Of a DNA stretch of 64,000 nt, positions 8,255-18,242 are shown piece after piece (the stretch's first letter is position 1; each line of letters begins with the position of its first letter). Under the pieces are notes generated by a model. It did no database searches. It had not been told where the DNA came from and saw nothing but the letters and a program-made list of their open reading frames with translations. The stretch is from the NCBI GenBank assembly GCA_016702505.1, contig JADJDU010000001.1, positions 62,001-126,000 of the forward strand. Direction: 5' to 3'. The stretch is from Microthrixaceae bacterium (GTDB lineage Bacteria > Actinomycetota > Acidimicrobiia > Acidimicrobiales > Iamiaceae). Position numbers and translations under genes: made by a program.

Positions 8255-9085
8255 ATGCGCTTCGGACTCGACATCGCCCAGCAACGGATGCCCTTCAGTG
8301 AGGTGGTGGCTCGGGCCCGGTTTGCCGATGACGCCGGTTTCGACGGCGTGTGGGGCTTCGATCACTTCCAGCCCATGTACGGCGAAGGCCCCGGCGAGTG
8401 CTTCGAAGGAAACACCACGCTCGCGGCGCTCAGCGGCCATACCACCCGCGCCCGGCTGGGCCTGCTGGTAACCGGAGTCACCTACCGCCATCCGTCGGTC
8501 CTAGCTGCCCAAGCGCTCACCATCGACCACGCGTCGGGTGGGCGGTTGGAGCTGTCGTTGGGAGCGGCATGGTTCGAACCTGAACACAAGGCTCTGGGAA
8601 TCCCGTTTCCCGCTACCGTCACCCGCATCGAGCAACTCGACGAGGCCCTGACCATCGTCCGAGGCCTGCTCACCACCGACGGCTTCAGCTTCGAAGGACG
8701 GCACTGGCAGGTGGACAACGCCACCTTGCATCCTCGTCCCGTCCAGGCTCCCCATCCCCCGATCTGGATCGGAGCCAGCGGTGAGCGCAAGATGCTGCCG
8801 CTGGTCGCTCGCCATGCCGACGTCTGGCACACCTTCGGTGACCCCGACTCCTTCGGACGGAAGTCGGCATTGCTCGACGAACTGGCTGTCGATGCCGGTC
8901 GAGATCCGTCGTCCATCGCCCGAGCCGCGCCGCTCAGCTTGTCCGAACCATGGGACGAGGTCCGGGCCAACGTCGAAGCCATGCGGGAACTGGGCGTCAC
9001 CTACCTGATATGTGGGTGGCCGAGCGAAGGTCGAGCCCGGTTGGACGAGTTCGTGTCCGACGTGTTGCCGTCGCTGCGCGGCTGA
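8255..9085 (+). CDS. LLM-class (F420/FMN-dependent) oxidoreductase
   Basis: This 276-residue bacterial luciferase-like TIM-barrel protein has features common in actinobacterial F420-dependent enzymes: an N-terminal MRFGLDIAQQ strand, FDGVWGFDHFQPM, LGLLVTGVTYRHPSVLA, GRLELSLGAAWFEPEH, and PPIWIGASGERKMLPLVA. The reaction is a flavin- or deazaflavin-dependent redox step on an unknown substrate in the cytoplasm. ATG 8255 is chosen because the family signature starts directly there. The gene is followed by a strong hairpin terminator at 9100-9137, so it is probably a single-gene transcript divergent from the PEP-utilising operon. Confidence 0.85.
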   Translation: MRFGLDIAQQRMPFSEVVARARFADDAGFDGVWGFDHFQPMYGEGPGECFEGNTTLAALSGHTTRARLGLLVTGVTYRHPSVLAAQALTIDHASGGRLELSLGAAWFEPEHKALGIPFPATVTRIEQLDEALTIVRGLLTTDGFSFEGRHWQVDNATLHPRPVQAPHPPIWIGASGERKMLPLVARHADVWHTFGDPDSFGRKSALLDELAVDAGRDPSSIARAAPLSLSEPWDEVRANVEAMRELGVTYLICGWPSEGRARLDEFVSDVLPSLRG

Positions 9086-9099
9086 GCAGTCCGGACGCG

Positions 9100-9137
9100 C
9101 CGAGGGGGTGACAGGCCGACGCCTGCCACCCCCTCGG
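9100..9137 (+). terminator. hairpin terminator after the LLM oxidoreductase
   Basis: A 17-bp stem (one mismatch) pairs 9100-9116 with 9121-9137 around a 4-base loop, followed by TGGGCTTT. It lies 15 bases after the upstream stop and faces the end of the convergent peroxiredoxin, so it may work in both directions. Confidence 0.75.
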
Positions 9138-9159
9138 TGGGCTTTGTCGCTCGAGTAGA

Positions 9160-9789
9160 TCAGGGAGCGTCGGCGTAGCGGAGGTAGGGCTTGATCTCTC
9201 CTCCACGTTGGCCAGCTTCTCCTTGGCGTCATCGGTGCTCAGAGCGGGAGACACGATCACCCGGTCACCGGGGAGTCCAATCCACCGGGGTGGCGATGGG
9301 GCCCTTGTCGGTGGCCTGAAGAGCGTCGAGGACGCACGATCTCGGTGGAAGTTGCGGCCCACCGACTTGGGGTAGGTGAGGCTCAGGCGAACCTTGTTGG
9401 CCGGGTCGATCACGAACACCGACCGCACCGTGGAGGTGTCACCCTCACCAGGGTGGATCATGTCGTAGAGCTCAGGAGATCTTGTGGTCGGAGTCGGCGA
9501 CGATGGGGAAGTTCAGGTCGGTACCGCCCACCCTCGCCGATGTCGGGGCCCAGGCCTTGTGGTCCTCGACCGAGTCGACCGACAGGGCGATGGCCTTGGC
9601 GTTGCGCTTGGCGAACTCTTCCCTGCGGGCCGCGGTGCGGCCGAGCTCGGTGGTGCACACCGGGGTGAAGTCGGCGGGGTGGCTGAAGAACACCGCCCAG
9701 GAGTCCTTCTTCCAGTCGTGGAAGGAGATCGGGCCGTCGGTGGTGTCGGCGGAGAAGTCGGGTGCGGTGTCGCCGAGACGGATGCTCAT
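9160..9789 (-). pseudogene. 1-Cys peroxiredoxin (Prx6/AhpC-TSA), frameshifted
   Basis: The start MSIRLGDTAPDFSADTT and the active-site block HPADFTPVCTTELGR (peroxidatic Cys) identify a Prx6-type thiol peroxidase, about 209 residues if restored. AAAGGACC upstream of ATG 9789 is a good ribosome-binding site. The frame breaks after VADSDHKIS (about 9475), resumes as MIHPGEGDTSTVRSVFVIDP, and breaks again near 9345, 9265 and 9215. The restored C-terminus would read PGDRVIVSPAL then a KPYLRYADAP end at the TGA 9160-9162. All breaks are single-base indels and the residues between them are well conserved, which suggests sequencing error rather than decay. The role would be peroxide detoxification in the cytoplasm. 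Confidence 0.75.
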
Positions 9790-9992
9790 CGGGAGCGGTC
9801 CTTTCGATCGGTATGGGTTGATTGGATTGCCAGCTCGACAATACGGAGCTGGGGGAGCGAGCGGTGCCGGTTGGGTCGGACCGCTGGACTTCAATGGTTT
9901 CTACCGCCAAAAACCGGAAAAACCCACTGGCAAACTGGGAAATGGCGGCTCGGTCAGGTGGCCCGCCGATGGGGCGTCGGTCAGACGCAGGG

Positions 9993-11096
9993 TCACACGA
10001 TGAGCGGGTCGCGGGGAGGCCGAGGATGCGCTCGCCGATCTGGTTGCGCTTGATCTCCGACGTGCCGCCGGCGATGGACATCGCCCGGTGCATCAGGACC
10101 AGGGTCCCGGACATCAGGCCGGCCCCTCGAACGAAGGCGGCCTCGGGGCCGGCCAGCTCCACCAGCATGGCGGCGGCCTCGGTCATGTTCTCCGAGAGCA
10201 CCAGCTTGGTGACGTTGCCCTCGGGCCCGGGTGCGCCGCCGGCCACGGCCCGGTGGGCGCTGCGGAGGTTGAGCACCGTGGTGGCCTGGTCGTTGGCGAT
10301 GTAGCGGCCCAGGCGGGCCGCGCCGCCGGCGAGGCGCTCGGGGTGGGCGTCGAAGCCGGGGAGGAACAGGTCGCCGGGCAGGGCCATGCCGCCCTGGCCG
10401 CCGCCGATGCTCACGCTCTCGTTGCCGAGGGTGGCGCGGGCCACGGTCCAGCCGCCGTCGATGGGGCCGACCACGTCGTCGTCGGGCACGAACACGTCGT
10501 CGAAGAACACCTCGTTGAACTCGGAGTTCCCCGTGGGCATCTTCAGGGGGCGGACGGTGACGCCGTCGTCCTCCATGTCGATCACCATGATGGTGATGCC
10601 CTGGTGCTTGGGCACGTCGGGGTTGGTGCGCACGGTGGCGAAGCCGTAGCGGGACAGGTGCGCCCCCGCTGGTCCACACCTTCTGGCCGTTCACCAGCCA
10701 GCCGCCGTCCACCCGGGTGGCCTTCGTCTTCACGCCGGCGGCGTCCGAGCCGGCGTCGGGCTCGCTGAAGAGCTGGCACCAGATGACCTCCTGGCGCAGG
10801 GTCTGGGGGACCCACCGGGCCACCTGGTCGTCGGTGGCGTGCTGGATGATGGTGAGGATCACCCAGCCGGTGATGCCGTAGGCCGGGCGCCGCACGCCCG
10901 CGGCGGTGAGCTCCTGCTCGATGACCAGCTGCTCGACGGCGCCGGCGTCACGGCCGAACGGCGCGGGCCAGTGGGGCATCACGTAGCCGGTCTCGATGAG
11001 CCGGTCGCGGGTGGCGGCCTCGTCCAGGTCCTTCACCTCGGCGGCGAAGGCCCGCACCTCGTCGCGGATCGGTTCGGCCTCGGGCGGGAGGTCCAC
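9993..11096 (-). pseudogene. acyl-CoA dehydrogenase, frameshifted twice
   Basis: The N-terminal frame starts MDLPPEAEPIRDEVRAFA (GTG 11096) and runs through WCQLFSEPDAGSDAAGVKT, a flavin-contact motif of the family, to GQKVWTSGG. There a run of five G appears one base too long (about 10667) and the frame shifts to RTNPDVPKHQGITIMVIDM. A missing C near 10015 shifts it again, giving the typical end ILGLPRDPLIV. The family block SIAGGTSEIKRNQIGERIL is intact. The restored length of about 367 is normal. It would oxidise an acyl-CoA to the 2-enoyl-CoA with FAD. It follows a second, smaller-type dehydrogenase, a pairing known from heterotetrameric actinobacterial FadE proteins; that pairing is inferred. 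Confidence 0.75.
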
Positions 11097-11099
11097 GCT

Positions 11100-12149
11100 G
11101 CGGCTCGGGCGGCCCCGGCCGGGCCAGGTCGTCGGTGACCTGGGCCGCGGCCGCTTCGGCGTCGACCAGCGACTCCATGGCCGTGGCCCGGCGCAGGTAG
11201 AGGTGGGCGTCGTGCTCCCAGGTGAAGCCGATGCCGCCGTGCACCTGGATGTTCAGGTTGGCGGACAGGTCGGCGGCGGGGATGGCCAGCGCCGCGGCCA
11301 TGGCCGGGGAAGCTGAGGGCGGCCGGTCGGCCTCCGGCCCGGCGGCGGGGGCCCCGGGGCGCGGCGGCCCAGGGCGGTGGCCAGCTCGGTGGCCACCGGC
11401 CATGTTGGCGCAGTGGTGCTTGACGGCCTGGAACATGGCGATGACCCGGCCGAACTGCTCGCGCACCTTGGCGTACTCGGCGGCCTGGTGCGTGCACTCG
11501 CCGGCGATGCCCACCGCTTCGGCGGACAGGATCAGCCGGGCCAAGTCCACCAGGGCCTGCCCGGCACCGGTGACCACCCGGGCGGGGGCGTGGTCGAGGG
11601 CGACGCACGCCCTGTCGGGTGGGGTCGAGGTTGGCGGGCACCTCCACCGTGACGCCGTCGCCGGCCAGGTCGACCAGGGCCACGTCGTCGCCACAGCCAC
11701 GGCCAGGATCCCCGGTCCGCCGCCCAGCGCGATGGCTGTCCCGCTGCCCGCACCGGCGTCGATCGTCACGCCGGTGTCGAGGCTCACGGCACCGAAGGCG
11801 GTGCCGGCTGCGAACCCGGGCAGCACGTCGGCCTGCAGGGCGGCATCGCCCGCCGCGGCCACCAGGGCGCTGACCACCGCCGACGGCACGAACGGCCCGG
11901 GCGCGAGGGCCCGGCCGAGCTCCTCGACCACCACCGCCAGTTCGAACAGGCCGAACCCGGAGCCGCCGTGCTCCTCGGGGAGGTGCAGGCCGGGCCACCC
12001 CAACTCGGCGAGGTCGTCCCAGAAGGGCGGGGGGGCTCGTCGTCGGCCTCCAGCAGGGCTCGCGATGTGCCCAGCGAGCCGTGCCTGGCCAGGAAGTCGG
12101 CGGTGGTGTCGGCGAGCGAGCGATGGTCTTCGGTGATGGCGAGCGGCAT
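11100..12149 (-). pseudogene. acyl-CoA dehydrogenase partner subunit, frameshifted
   Basis: ATG 12149 starts MPLAITEDHRSLADTTADFL. Recognisable blocks then alternate between frames: WPGLHLPEEHGGSGFGLFEL, VREQFGRVIAMFQAVKHHCA, and near the end IQVHGGIGFTWEHDAHLYLR. At least four indels are needed to join them (near 12030, 11685, 11615 and across 11295-11400), the last in an extreme G/C tract (54 of the 60 bases from 11341 are G or C). No stop is found in the expected C-terminal frame next to the following gene, so the 3' limit is approximate. The motif set matches FadE-type partner subunits. It is probably co-transcribed with the dehydrogenase at 9993. Confidence 0.65.
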
Positions 12150-12231
12150 GGCGGGAGCGTAGGCCGAGAACCACGTTCCGTCGCCGGGAAGCCGGAGCGA
12201 GCCTCCAGCCCTACGATCCGGCCATCGACCG

Positions 12232-13424
12232 ATGCAGACCCGACGATTCCCCGACGGGTTCACCTGGGGCACCGCCACGGCCGCCCACCAGATCGAGGCG
12301 GCAACTGGAACAACGACTGGTGGGCCTTCCAGCACACCGCCGGCTCGGGAGTAGCCGAACCGAGCGGCGACGCCTGCGACTCGTGGAACCGCTGGGCCGA
12401 TGACGCCGACGTCGTGCAGGCCGTGGGACTCGACAACTACCGCTTCTCGCTGGAGTGGAGCCGCATCGAGCCCGAAGACGGCGAGTGGTCGATCGCCGCC
12501 CTCGACCACTACGCCCGGCTCTGTGACGGCCTGCGCGCGCGGGGGTGGACCCGTGGTCACCTTCCACCACTTCACCTCACCGAGGTGGCTGGCCGGCGCG
12601 GTGGATGGAGTCAGCCGAGACGGTGGACCGCTTCGCCGCCTTTACGAGCGTGCCGCCACCCGCCTGAGGTCAGACCATAGCCCGGGCCTGCACGATCAAC
12701 GAGCCCAACATCGTGGCCTTCTGCGGTTGGGGTCTGGGGTGATCCCGCCCGGGGTGTCCGACCTGGGGCGGGCTCGCAGTGTCGGCGAGAACTTCGTGGC
12801 CGGCCACCGGGCCGCGGTAGATGCCATCCGCTCGGCGGCATCGGGGGTGCCGGTCGGGCTGACGTTGTCCATGCAGGAGTGGACTCCGGTGGGAGACACC
12901 GCCGAAGACGTGGCTGCCGCTCAGGACAAGATCGACCGGAGCCGAGCCGTGATGGATGACATGTTCCTCCAGGCCACTGGCAGTGATGACTTCATCGGCG
13001 TACCAGACCTACTCCCGCGGCCGATGGGGCAGCGATGGGATGGTCGGCGCCGAGGAAGAAGGTGGAGCGCCTGATCATGGGATATGAGTACTGGCCCCAG
13101 GCGCTGGAGGTCACGGTTCGGCGAGCCTGGGAGATGACCGGTGGCCAGACGCCGGTTTGGGTCACCGAGAACGGCATCGGGACCGACGACGACGATCAAC
13201 CCATCCGCTGCGTGACCACGGCATTGAAGGGGTCCTGGCCTGTCTGGCCGATGGCATCGACGTTGCCGGCTGCACCTACTGGAGCCTGCTGGACAACTTC
13301 GAGTGGGCCTTCGGCGCCGGGCCGGTTCGGTCTGGTCGAGGTGGACCGCTCCACGTTCGCCCGCACGCCCAAGCCCAGCACTGAGTGGTTCGGCTCGGTC
13401 GCCCGGGCCAACGCGCTCGGCTGA
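12232..13424 (+). pseudogene. GH1 beta-glucosidase, multiply frameshifted
   Basis: The start MQTRRFPDGFTWGTATAAHQ (ATG 12232) and WNNDWWAFQ belong to glycoside hydrolase family 1. Later fragments in other frames give NYRFSLEWSRIEP, VTFHHFTSPRWL, a TINEPN block with the acid/base Glu, VWVTENGIG with the nucleophile Glu, and YWSLLDNFEWAFG close to the end. Indels are needed near 12300, 12545, 12600-12680, 13005, 13220 and 13320. Both catalytic Glu codons are intact, which argues for base-calling errors over true decay. The restored protein of about 397 residues would hydrolyse beta-glucosides in the cytoplasm; no signal peptide is visible. Confidence 0.7.
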
Positions 13425-13649
13425 TCGAGATCGACCCAACGGCCGTGTTCGGCCCCGGCGGTGGGGACCGGTCCGGACCGACGTCGACCCCACTTTGTCA
13501 TTGGGGGGCGGCGGTGGGCATCGTGGACCAGAGACGCACGCTTCCACCCGGTGTCTAGGACGACAACACGGGTGGTCCGCCCCCAGGAGTTGATCGAGCC
13601 GACGACCACCGACAGCCGCGACACCGACGATCAACACAAACCGCCCCCT

Positions 13650-14160
13650 CGGGTCTCACGTTCAGGTTCGCGACGGTCGCCGATGTGGAGGACGTGGTCG
13701 ACCTTGGTGCATTCGGCGTACCAGCGGTGACAGCAGTCGACAGGGCTGGACCACCAGAGCCGATCTGCTCGGCGGTGGGCGCACCACCCCTGAACAAGTG
13801 AAGGCGATGGTCGACGGTGGCCACCGGAGGTGCTGGTGGCTTCGTTGGGCGGTGACCTGGTGGCGTGCTGCGAATTGGATCACCGGGTAGCCGACAACCA
13901 GGTCTACCTGGGCATGTTCGCCGTCGTTCCGACCCTCCAAGCCGGTGGCATCGGCCGGGCGGTGCTCGCCGAGGCCGAACGCCTGGCCCGCGACCACTGG
14001 CACGCCACCGAGATGATCGTGAAGGTCCTCGACGCCCGTACCGAACTGATCGACTGGTACGGCCGTCGCGGCTACGCGACCACCGGCCAGACCTCCCCGT
14101 TCCCCGCGGTCGACGAGCGCTTCGGTACCCCGCTACGTGATGACCTTCGATTTTCGTCGC
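13650..14160 (+). pseudogene. GNAT-family N-acetyltransferase, frameshifted
   Basis: Fragments read LTFRFATVADVEDVVDLVHS at the start, then EQVKAMVDGG, then a clean 100-residue stretch with GMFAVVPTLQAGGIGRAVLA (the acetyl-CoA-binding Q/R-x-x-G-x-G/A loop) and ELIDWYGRRGYATTGQ near the end. Indels are needed near 13705, 13770 and 13820. No start codon can be assigned with confidence. The 215 bases before it (13425-13649) hold nothing I can recognise. It would transfer an acetyl group from acetyl-CoA to an unknown amine. The end is uncertain because it runs directly into a methyltransferase-like fragment. Confidence 0.6.
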
Positions 14161-14375
14161 CCCTGGGACCGAAGCAGACGTCCTGCGCCGTGTCGCCGCC
14201 CACGTTCGCCCCGACGGTGCCGTCGTCACCGGGTTCCACCTCAACAAGGTCCCCTTGGAGGTGTTCGATGCCGCCGTAGCCGCGGCAGGTCTGCGCTTGG
14301 AGCACCGATTCGCCACCTGGGACCTGCGCCTGGCACGATCAAGCCGACTTCGCCGTCTCGGTCCTGCGGACCTGA
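14161..14375 (+). pseudogene. SAM methyltransferase C-terminal fragment
   Basis: In the frame ending at TGA 14375 (with one indel) the sequence reads TEADVLRRVAAHVRPDGAVV, then a GFHLNKVPLEVFDAAVAAAG stretch and LEHRFATWDLR, close to the end of class I methyltransferases (LRRVAAHLRPGG followed by an ERFATWD-type motif). The N-terminal SAM-binding half is absent; its place is taken by the acetyltransferase. Either a deletion fused two genes or the assembly joined two reads wrongly. On its own it cannot be functional. Confidence 0.5.
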
Positions 14376-14462
14376 CGCCGACCTCTGGTGCACCTGGGCT
14401 CATCAAAGGTTCGGCCCGCTAGGTTCGTGGCAACTCACTTCCAGCCTGATCAGGGGAAACAA

Positions 14463-16030
14463 TTGGCTGCCAGATCCCTCTCCCGCCTAGTACGGGGCGT
14501 TGCCATCATGTCCGTTGCCGCCACGTTGGTGGTGGCGTGTTCGAGTTCGGACAACGCCGACCAAGCCGGTGACGACAAGGGGGAGGCCTCGACGTCCACC
14601 GTGGCCGTCCCCGAGGCCGATCTGGTGCTGGCCGTGGGGGACGAGGCTGTGGCCCAGCTCGACGAGCGCTACCAGTCCCTACAACGTCGAGATGGTCGAG
14701 GTGACCGGCGGCTACTTCTGGGCGCCGTACGAGGCCGAGGGTGCCAGGGTCTACCGGCCACCGATCGATCCCGACGTCTGAACGGCTTCGCAACCTGGCC
14801 CAGAGCTGGGGCCGGTCTACATCCGGGCCAGTGGCACCTGGGCCAACTCCACCTACTTCGACGCCGATGGAACCACCGGCGGTGAACCCCACTGGATACC
14901 AAGGGTCCTGACCGCTGACCAGTGGAAGGGCGTAGGCGATTTCGCTCGGGCGTTGGACAGCGAGGTGGTCACCTCTCCTTCCCGGCCAACACCGGGGCCG
15001 GGACGCGGCCGGACTGTGGTCAGATGAGCAGGCCCGCCCGCTGCTGACGTTCAGCCGGGAGAACGACGTTCCTGTGGTGGCCGCCGAACTCTTCAACGAA
15101 ACCGAATCTGGGGTTGGATTGCCGCAGGGCTACGACGCCGACGCGTTCGCCCGGGACTTCGAGGTCTTCAGAACCATGGTCTGACGAAGTGCAGCCCGAC
15201 CTGTTGATCCGCCGAGTCGGCGGGTCCGAGGACGTGACCCTGATGATCATCGATGCGCCCATCAAGACCCGGGACATCTTCGAGAGGGTGAGCCCCGCCT
15301 TCGACATCGTCAGCTACCACTTCTATCCAAAGGTGTCGGAACGGTGCGGCAACACCGGAGACTCCCCGACGTGGCGCTCACCGAGGAGTTCCTCAGCCGG
15401 GTGGAGGTCGACCGTGACTTCTACGAGGCCCTGCGAGACGAGTTCGAACCCGGCGCGCCGATGTGGATCACCGAGACCGCCGAGGCCGCCTGTGGCGGCG
15501 ACCGCTGGGCGTCCTTTTTCCGGAGACGTGATCCGCTACGTCGACAACAACGGTCGCCTGGCCAGGGGCGACGGAGACGTGGTCTTCCACAACACGCTGG
15601 CGGCCAGCGACTACGGCCTCATCGACGAGGAAGGCTTCATGCCGCGCCGAACTAGCTGGGCCGCGGTGCTGTGGCACCGACTCATGGGGGCCGACTGTGG
15701 TCGGGATGGATGGCGACGACCATGCCGGGCTGAACGTCTACGCCCACTGCACACCCGGATCCGACGCTGCCTCGGTTACCTGTGCGGTGGTCAACCCGTC
15801 ACCGACAGATGCCCGTACCGTCACGACCCGTTCACCACAGGCCACCGTGTACCACCTGACCGCTGAAGACCTCGACAGCACCCAGATCTCGCTCAACGGT
15901 AAAGACCTGGTAGCCGCCGACGACGGCACGCTGCCCGACCTGGTTGGCGAGAAGATAGAGGGGTCATCGAGGTGGCGCCGGCCAGGTGACCTTCGTGGTC
16001 GAACCGACCGACAGCAAGGCCTGCGCCTGA
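14463..16030 (+). pseudogene. heparanase-like GH79 lipoprotein, frameshifted
   Basis: TTG 14463 follows AGGGGAA and starts a signal peptide, AARSLSRLVRGVAIMSVAAT, with lipobox LVVAC. After a linker, fragments in several frames resemble the heparanase/GH79 clan-A TIM barrel: VTGGYFWAPYEAEGARVYRP, GPVYIRASGTWANSTYFDAD, VVAAELFNE (acid/base Glu) and MWITETAEAACGG (nucleophile Glu). A beta-sandwich-like C-terminus ends at TGA 16028-16030. Frame changes occur near 14685, 14780, 14890, 14975, 15175, 15350, 15525, 15700 and 15965. It would be a surface-anchored hydrolase of uronic-acid-containing glycans or arabinogalactan-type chains. The family call rests on these motifs and is moderately firm. 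Confidence 0.6.
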
Positions 16031-16173
16031 CCGACACCGTCTTGTCCGGTAGCCATCGAGGAGAGATCCGCTCGATGTGTCCAGGATGACAAAGAGCACT
16101 TTCCCGGGTCACGCGCTATGACGTACAACCAAGATACGTATTCGCGGGTGCGGGCCCGACCGAAGGAGAGACC

Positions 16174-16754
16174 ATGCGACGTAGCCGAGTTTTGATGGTG
16201 GGGGTCCTCTCCGCCGCTCTGATGCTCACCGCGTGCTCGAGCGATGATGGCGAGGATGGCGCGGCCTCGACCACCGCGCCGGCGGAGACGGGAGATTCCG
16301 GTGACACCACCGGGACCACGGTCAGCGGTGGTCGCAGGGACACCTCCGGACGGAGTCGTCACCTTCGATGGGGCGGACTCGATGTCTGTTCGATGGTCGA
16401 CGAGGAAACGGTGACGGCCGTCATCGGTGAACCCGGCACGCCCACCGCGGGAGACGTTCAAGCCGGGCATCCACTCCTGCACCTGGTCGCGGAGGGAGAG
16501 ACGGTGCCGGGCCCTCAGCGTTGGGATCTTGGTCCACGACAGCGCCGAGGCTGCCCGGGCCAGTTTCGACATGTCACGTGAATCGGCCGAGAGCGAGATC
16601 CTCAACCTCGGCGATGCCGCCATCTATTCGGAGGCGTTCGGTCTCACCGTTCTGCACGGCGTCCATGAGATCACCGTCGACAACAACGGGGATAGCGAGA
16701 AGCCAAGCTGACCTAGAGGTGGCACAGATGATCGTCGACCACTTGGAGGCTTGA
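16174..16754 (+). pseudogene. DUF3558-like lipoprotein, frameshifted
   Basis: ATG 16174 follows AAGGAGAG. A signal peptide with lipobox LTAC is followed by a Ser/Thr-rich linker. The mature part contains LDVCSMVDEETVTAVIGEPG, resembling the N-terminal C-S-L-x(n)-V-x-A-x-L-G pattern of DUF3558 lipoproteins of actinomycetes, then SVGILVHDSAEAARASFDMS and a final LEVAQMIVDHLEA. Indels near 16340, 16470, 16505 and 16705 separate these pieces. Restored length is about 193 residues. The molecular function of the family is unknown. A family A repeat starts right after the TGA. Confidence 0.6.
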
Positions 16755-16940
16755 GGTGATCCGCCGAAAGGCGGAGCCTTCGGCGGAGTTGATCTGCCGG
16801 CCTTACGGCCGACGTCTTCGCTGCTACGACCGGCAAAGCCGATCTCCGCAGGTCGGGGCTCCCGCCACGAAGGGCTCTGCCCCGGAACCCCCGCCCAGTC
16901 CTCTTGCTTCAGCTGGTTAGACAGCCGAACACTAACGGTG
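16755..16940 (+). repeat. family A repeat, left and middle parts
   Basis: The copy starts directly after the TGA of the preceding gene with a degenerate terminus (GGTGATCCGCCGAAAGGC) and follows the full elements through CCGATCTCCGCAGGTCGG and the GGGCTCTGCCCC block to ACAGCCGAACAC. The right third and right terminus are missing. Confidence 0.75.
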
Positions 16941-16991
16941 TGGGTGGTGTCCGGAACCGGGAACGGTCGCCCTGTCACATCGGGTGGCGAT

Positions 16992-18238
16992 ATGGCCACA
17001 GACCCCTTCCGTGGAACTAGGTTCCAGCGCGTGCGTGAGAGCGCAGTGCTGGTCCAGGGGTTCGCCGAACCGGGCTTCGAGTCCGTCGACGCGGCCTTCC
17101 GGCGCAACTTCACCGACCACGGCGACATCGGTGCGGCAGTGTGTCTACCTCCACGGTCGTCCGGTGGTCGACCTCTGGGGTGGATTCGCGGATCGCGATG
17201 CAGCGCGTCCGTGGCAGAAGGACACCCTTCAACTGGTGTTCTCCACCACCAAGGGGGTGGCGGCATCGTGCATCCACGTGTTGGTCGAGCGGGGTGTGCT
17301 CGACCTCGAAGCCCCGGTGGCAAGGTACTGGCCCGAGTTCGGGACTCACGGTAAGCAGAACACAACGCTGCGAATGGTCCTGTCCCACCAGGCCGGTGTG
17401 CCAGCCGTACCCGATCAGGTGAGCCTGGAAGACGCACTGGGCTGGGATCGGGGTGGTCGAGGCCATCGCCGACCAGGCCCCTCTGTGGGATCCGGGAACC
17501 GCATCGGGGTACCACGCCCGAACATTCGGCTGGATCCTGGGTGAGGTGGTTCGCAGGGTGACCGGCCGCAGCGTCGGACGGTTCCTGGCCGACGAGGTCG
17601 CCGGACCGTTGGGACTCGACTTCTTCATCGGGCTTCCGGCCACGGAGTTGGGTCGCCTGGCCCGCCTCTACCCACCGGTGGTGGCTCCCGAGGTGCAAGA
17701 ACTGATGGACTCCTTCATGGGCCCCGACACCTTGCTGGGTCAGGTGTTGGCCCGGCCCCAGGCGCTGGCCGGGTACGGCGAGATCTGGAACCGGCCCGAG
17801 GTCCTGGCCGCTGAAATGCCGTCTTCCAATGGGGTCGGTACCGCCCGCTCCGTGGCCCGGCTGTACGCGTCGCTCATCGGCGAAGTGGACGGGAACCGCT
17901 TGATCTCGCCCGAGACCCTGGCCCGCGCCGTTGCCGTCCAGACCGACGGCCCAGATCGGGTGATCGGGCTACCCATGCCCTTCGGCCTCGGTTACATGAC
18001 GCCCCCGCCCTTCGGTCCCCCGGGGTCGTTCGGCCACGCCGGGGCGGGCGGATCGCTCGGGATCGCAGACCCCGATGCCGGATGGTCGATGGGCTACGTC
18101 ATGAACCAGATGGAGCTTGGAATCACCGGTGACGCTCGGGGTAGTGGACTGGTCGAAGCGGTGGTGGAGTCGCTTTCGGCCATGAGACCCGGGGGAGAAC
18201 CGAGGCCCGGTGGAGAACTCCGACCGGGAGGACGGTGA
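16992..18238 (+). pseudogene. serine beta-lactamase-like esterase, frameshifted
   Basis: This is a class C beta-lactamase/EstB-type serine hydrolase of about 414 residues when restored. VFSTTKGVAAS carries the S-x-x-K nucleophile; YHARTFGWILGEV occupies the Tyr-motif position; GSFGHAGAGGSLG carries the HxG-type third motif. Two indels interrupt it, near 17141 and in a G run near 17451. ATG 16992 starts MATDPFRGTRFQRVRESAVL. It ends 4 bases before the start of the WS/DGAT gene, so the two are probably one transcript. Mycobacterial relatives are mostly lipases or esterases rather than antibiotic resistance enzymes, and the lipid neighbours here agree. Confidence 0.75.
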
Positions 18239-18242
18239 GCCG

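Noticed and set aside
16992..18238. Antibiotic-resistance beta-lactamase.
   Set aside because: The S-x-x-K and late HxG motifs fit the broad class C/esterase family, the Tyr motif is not YxN, and the neighbours are lipid enzymes, so an esterase is more likely.
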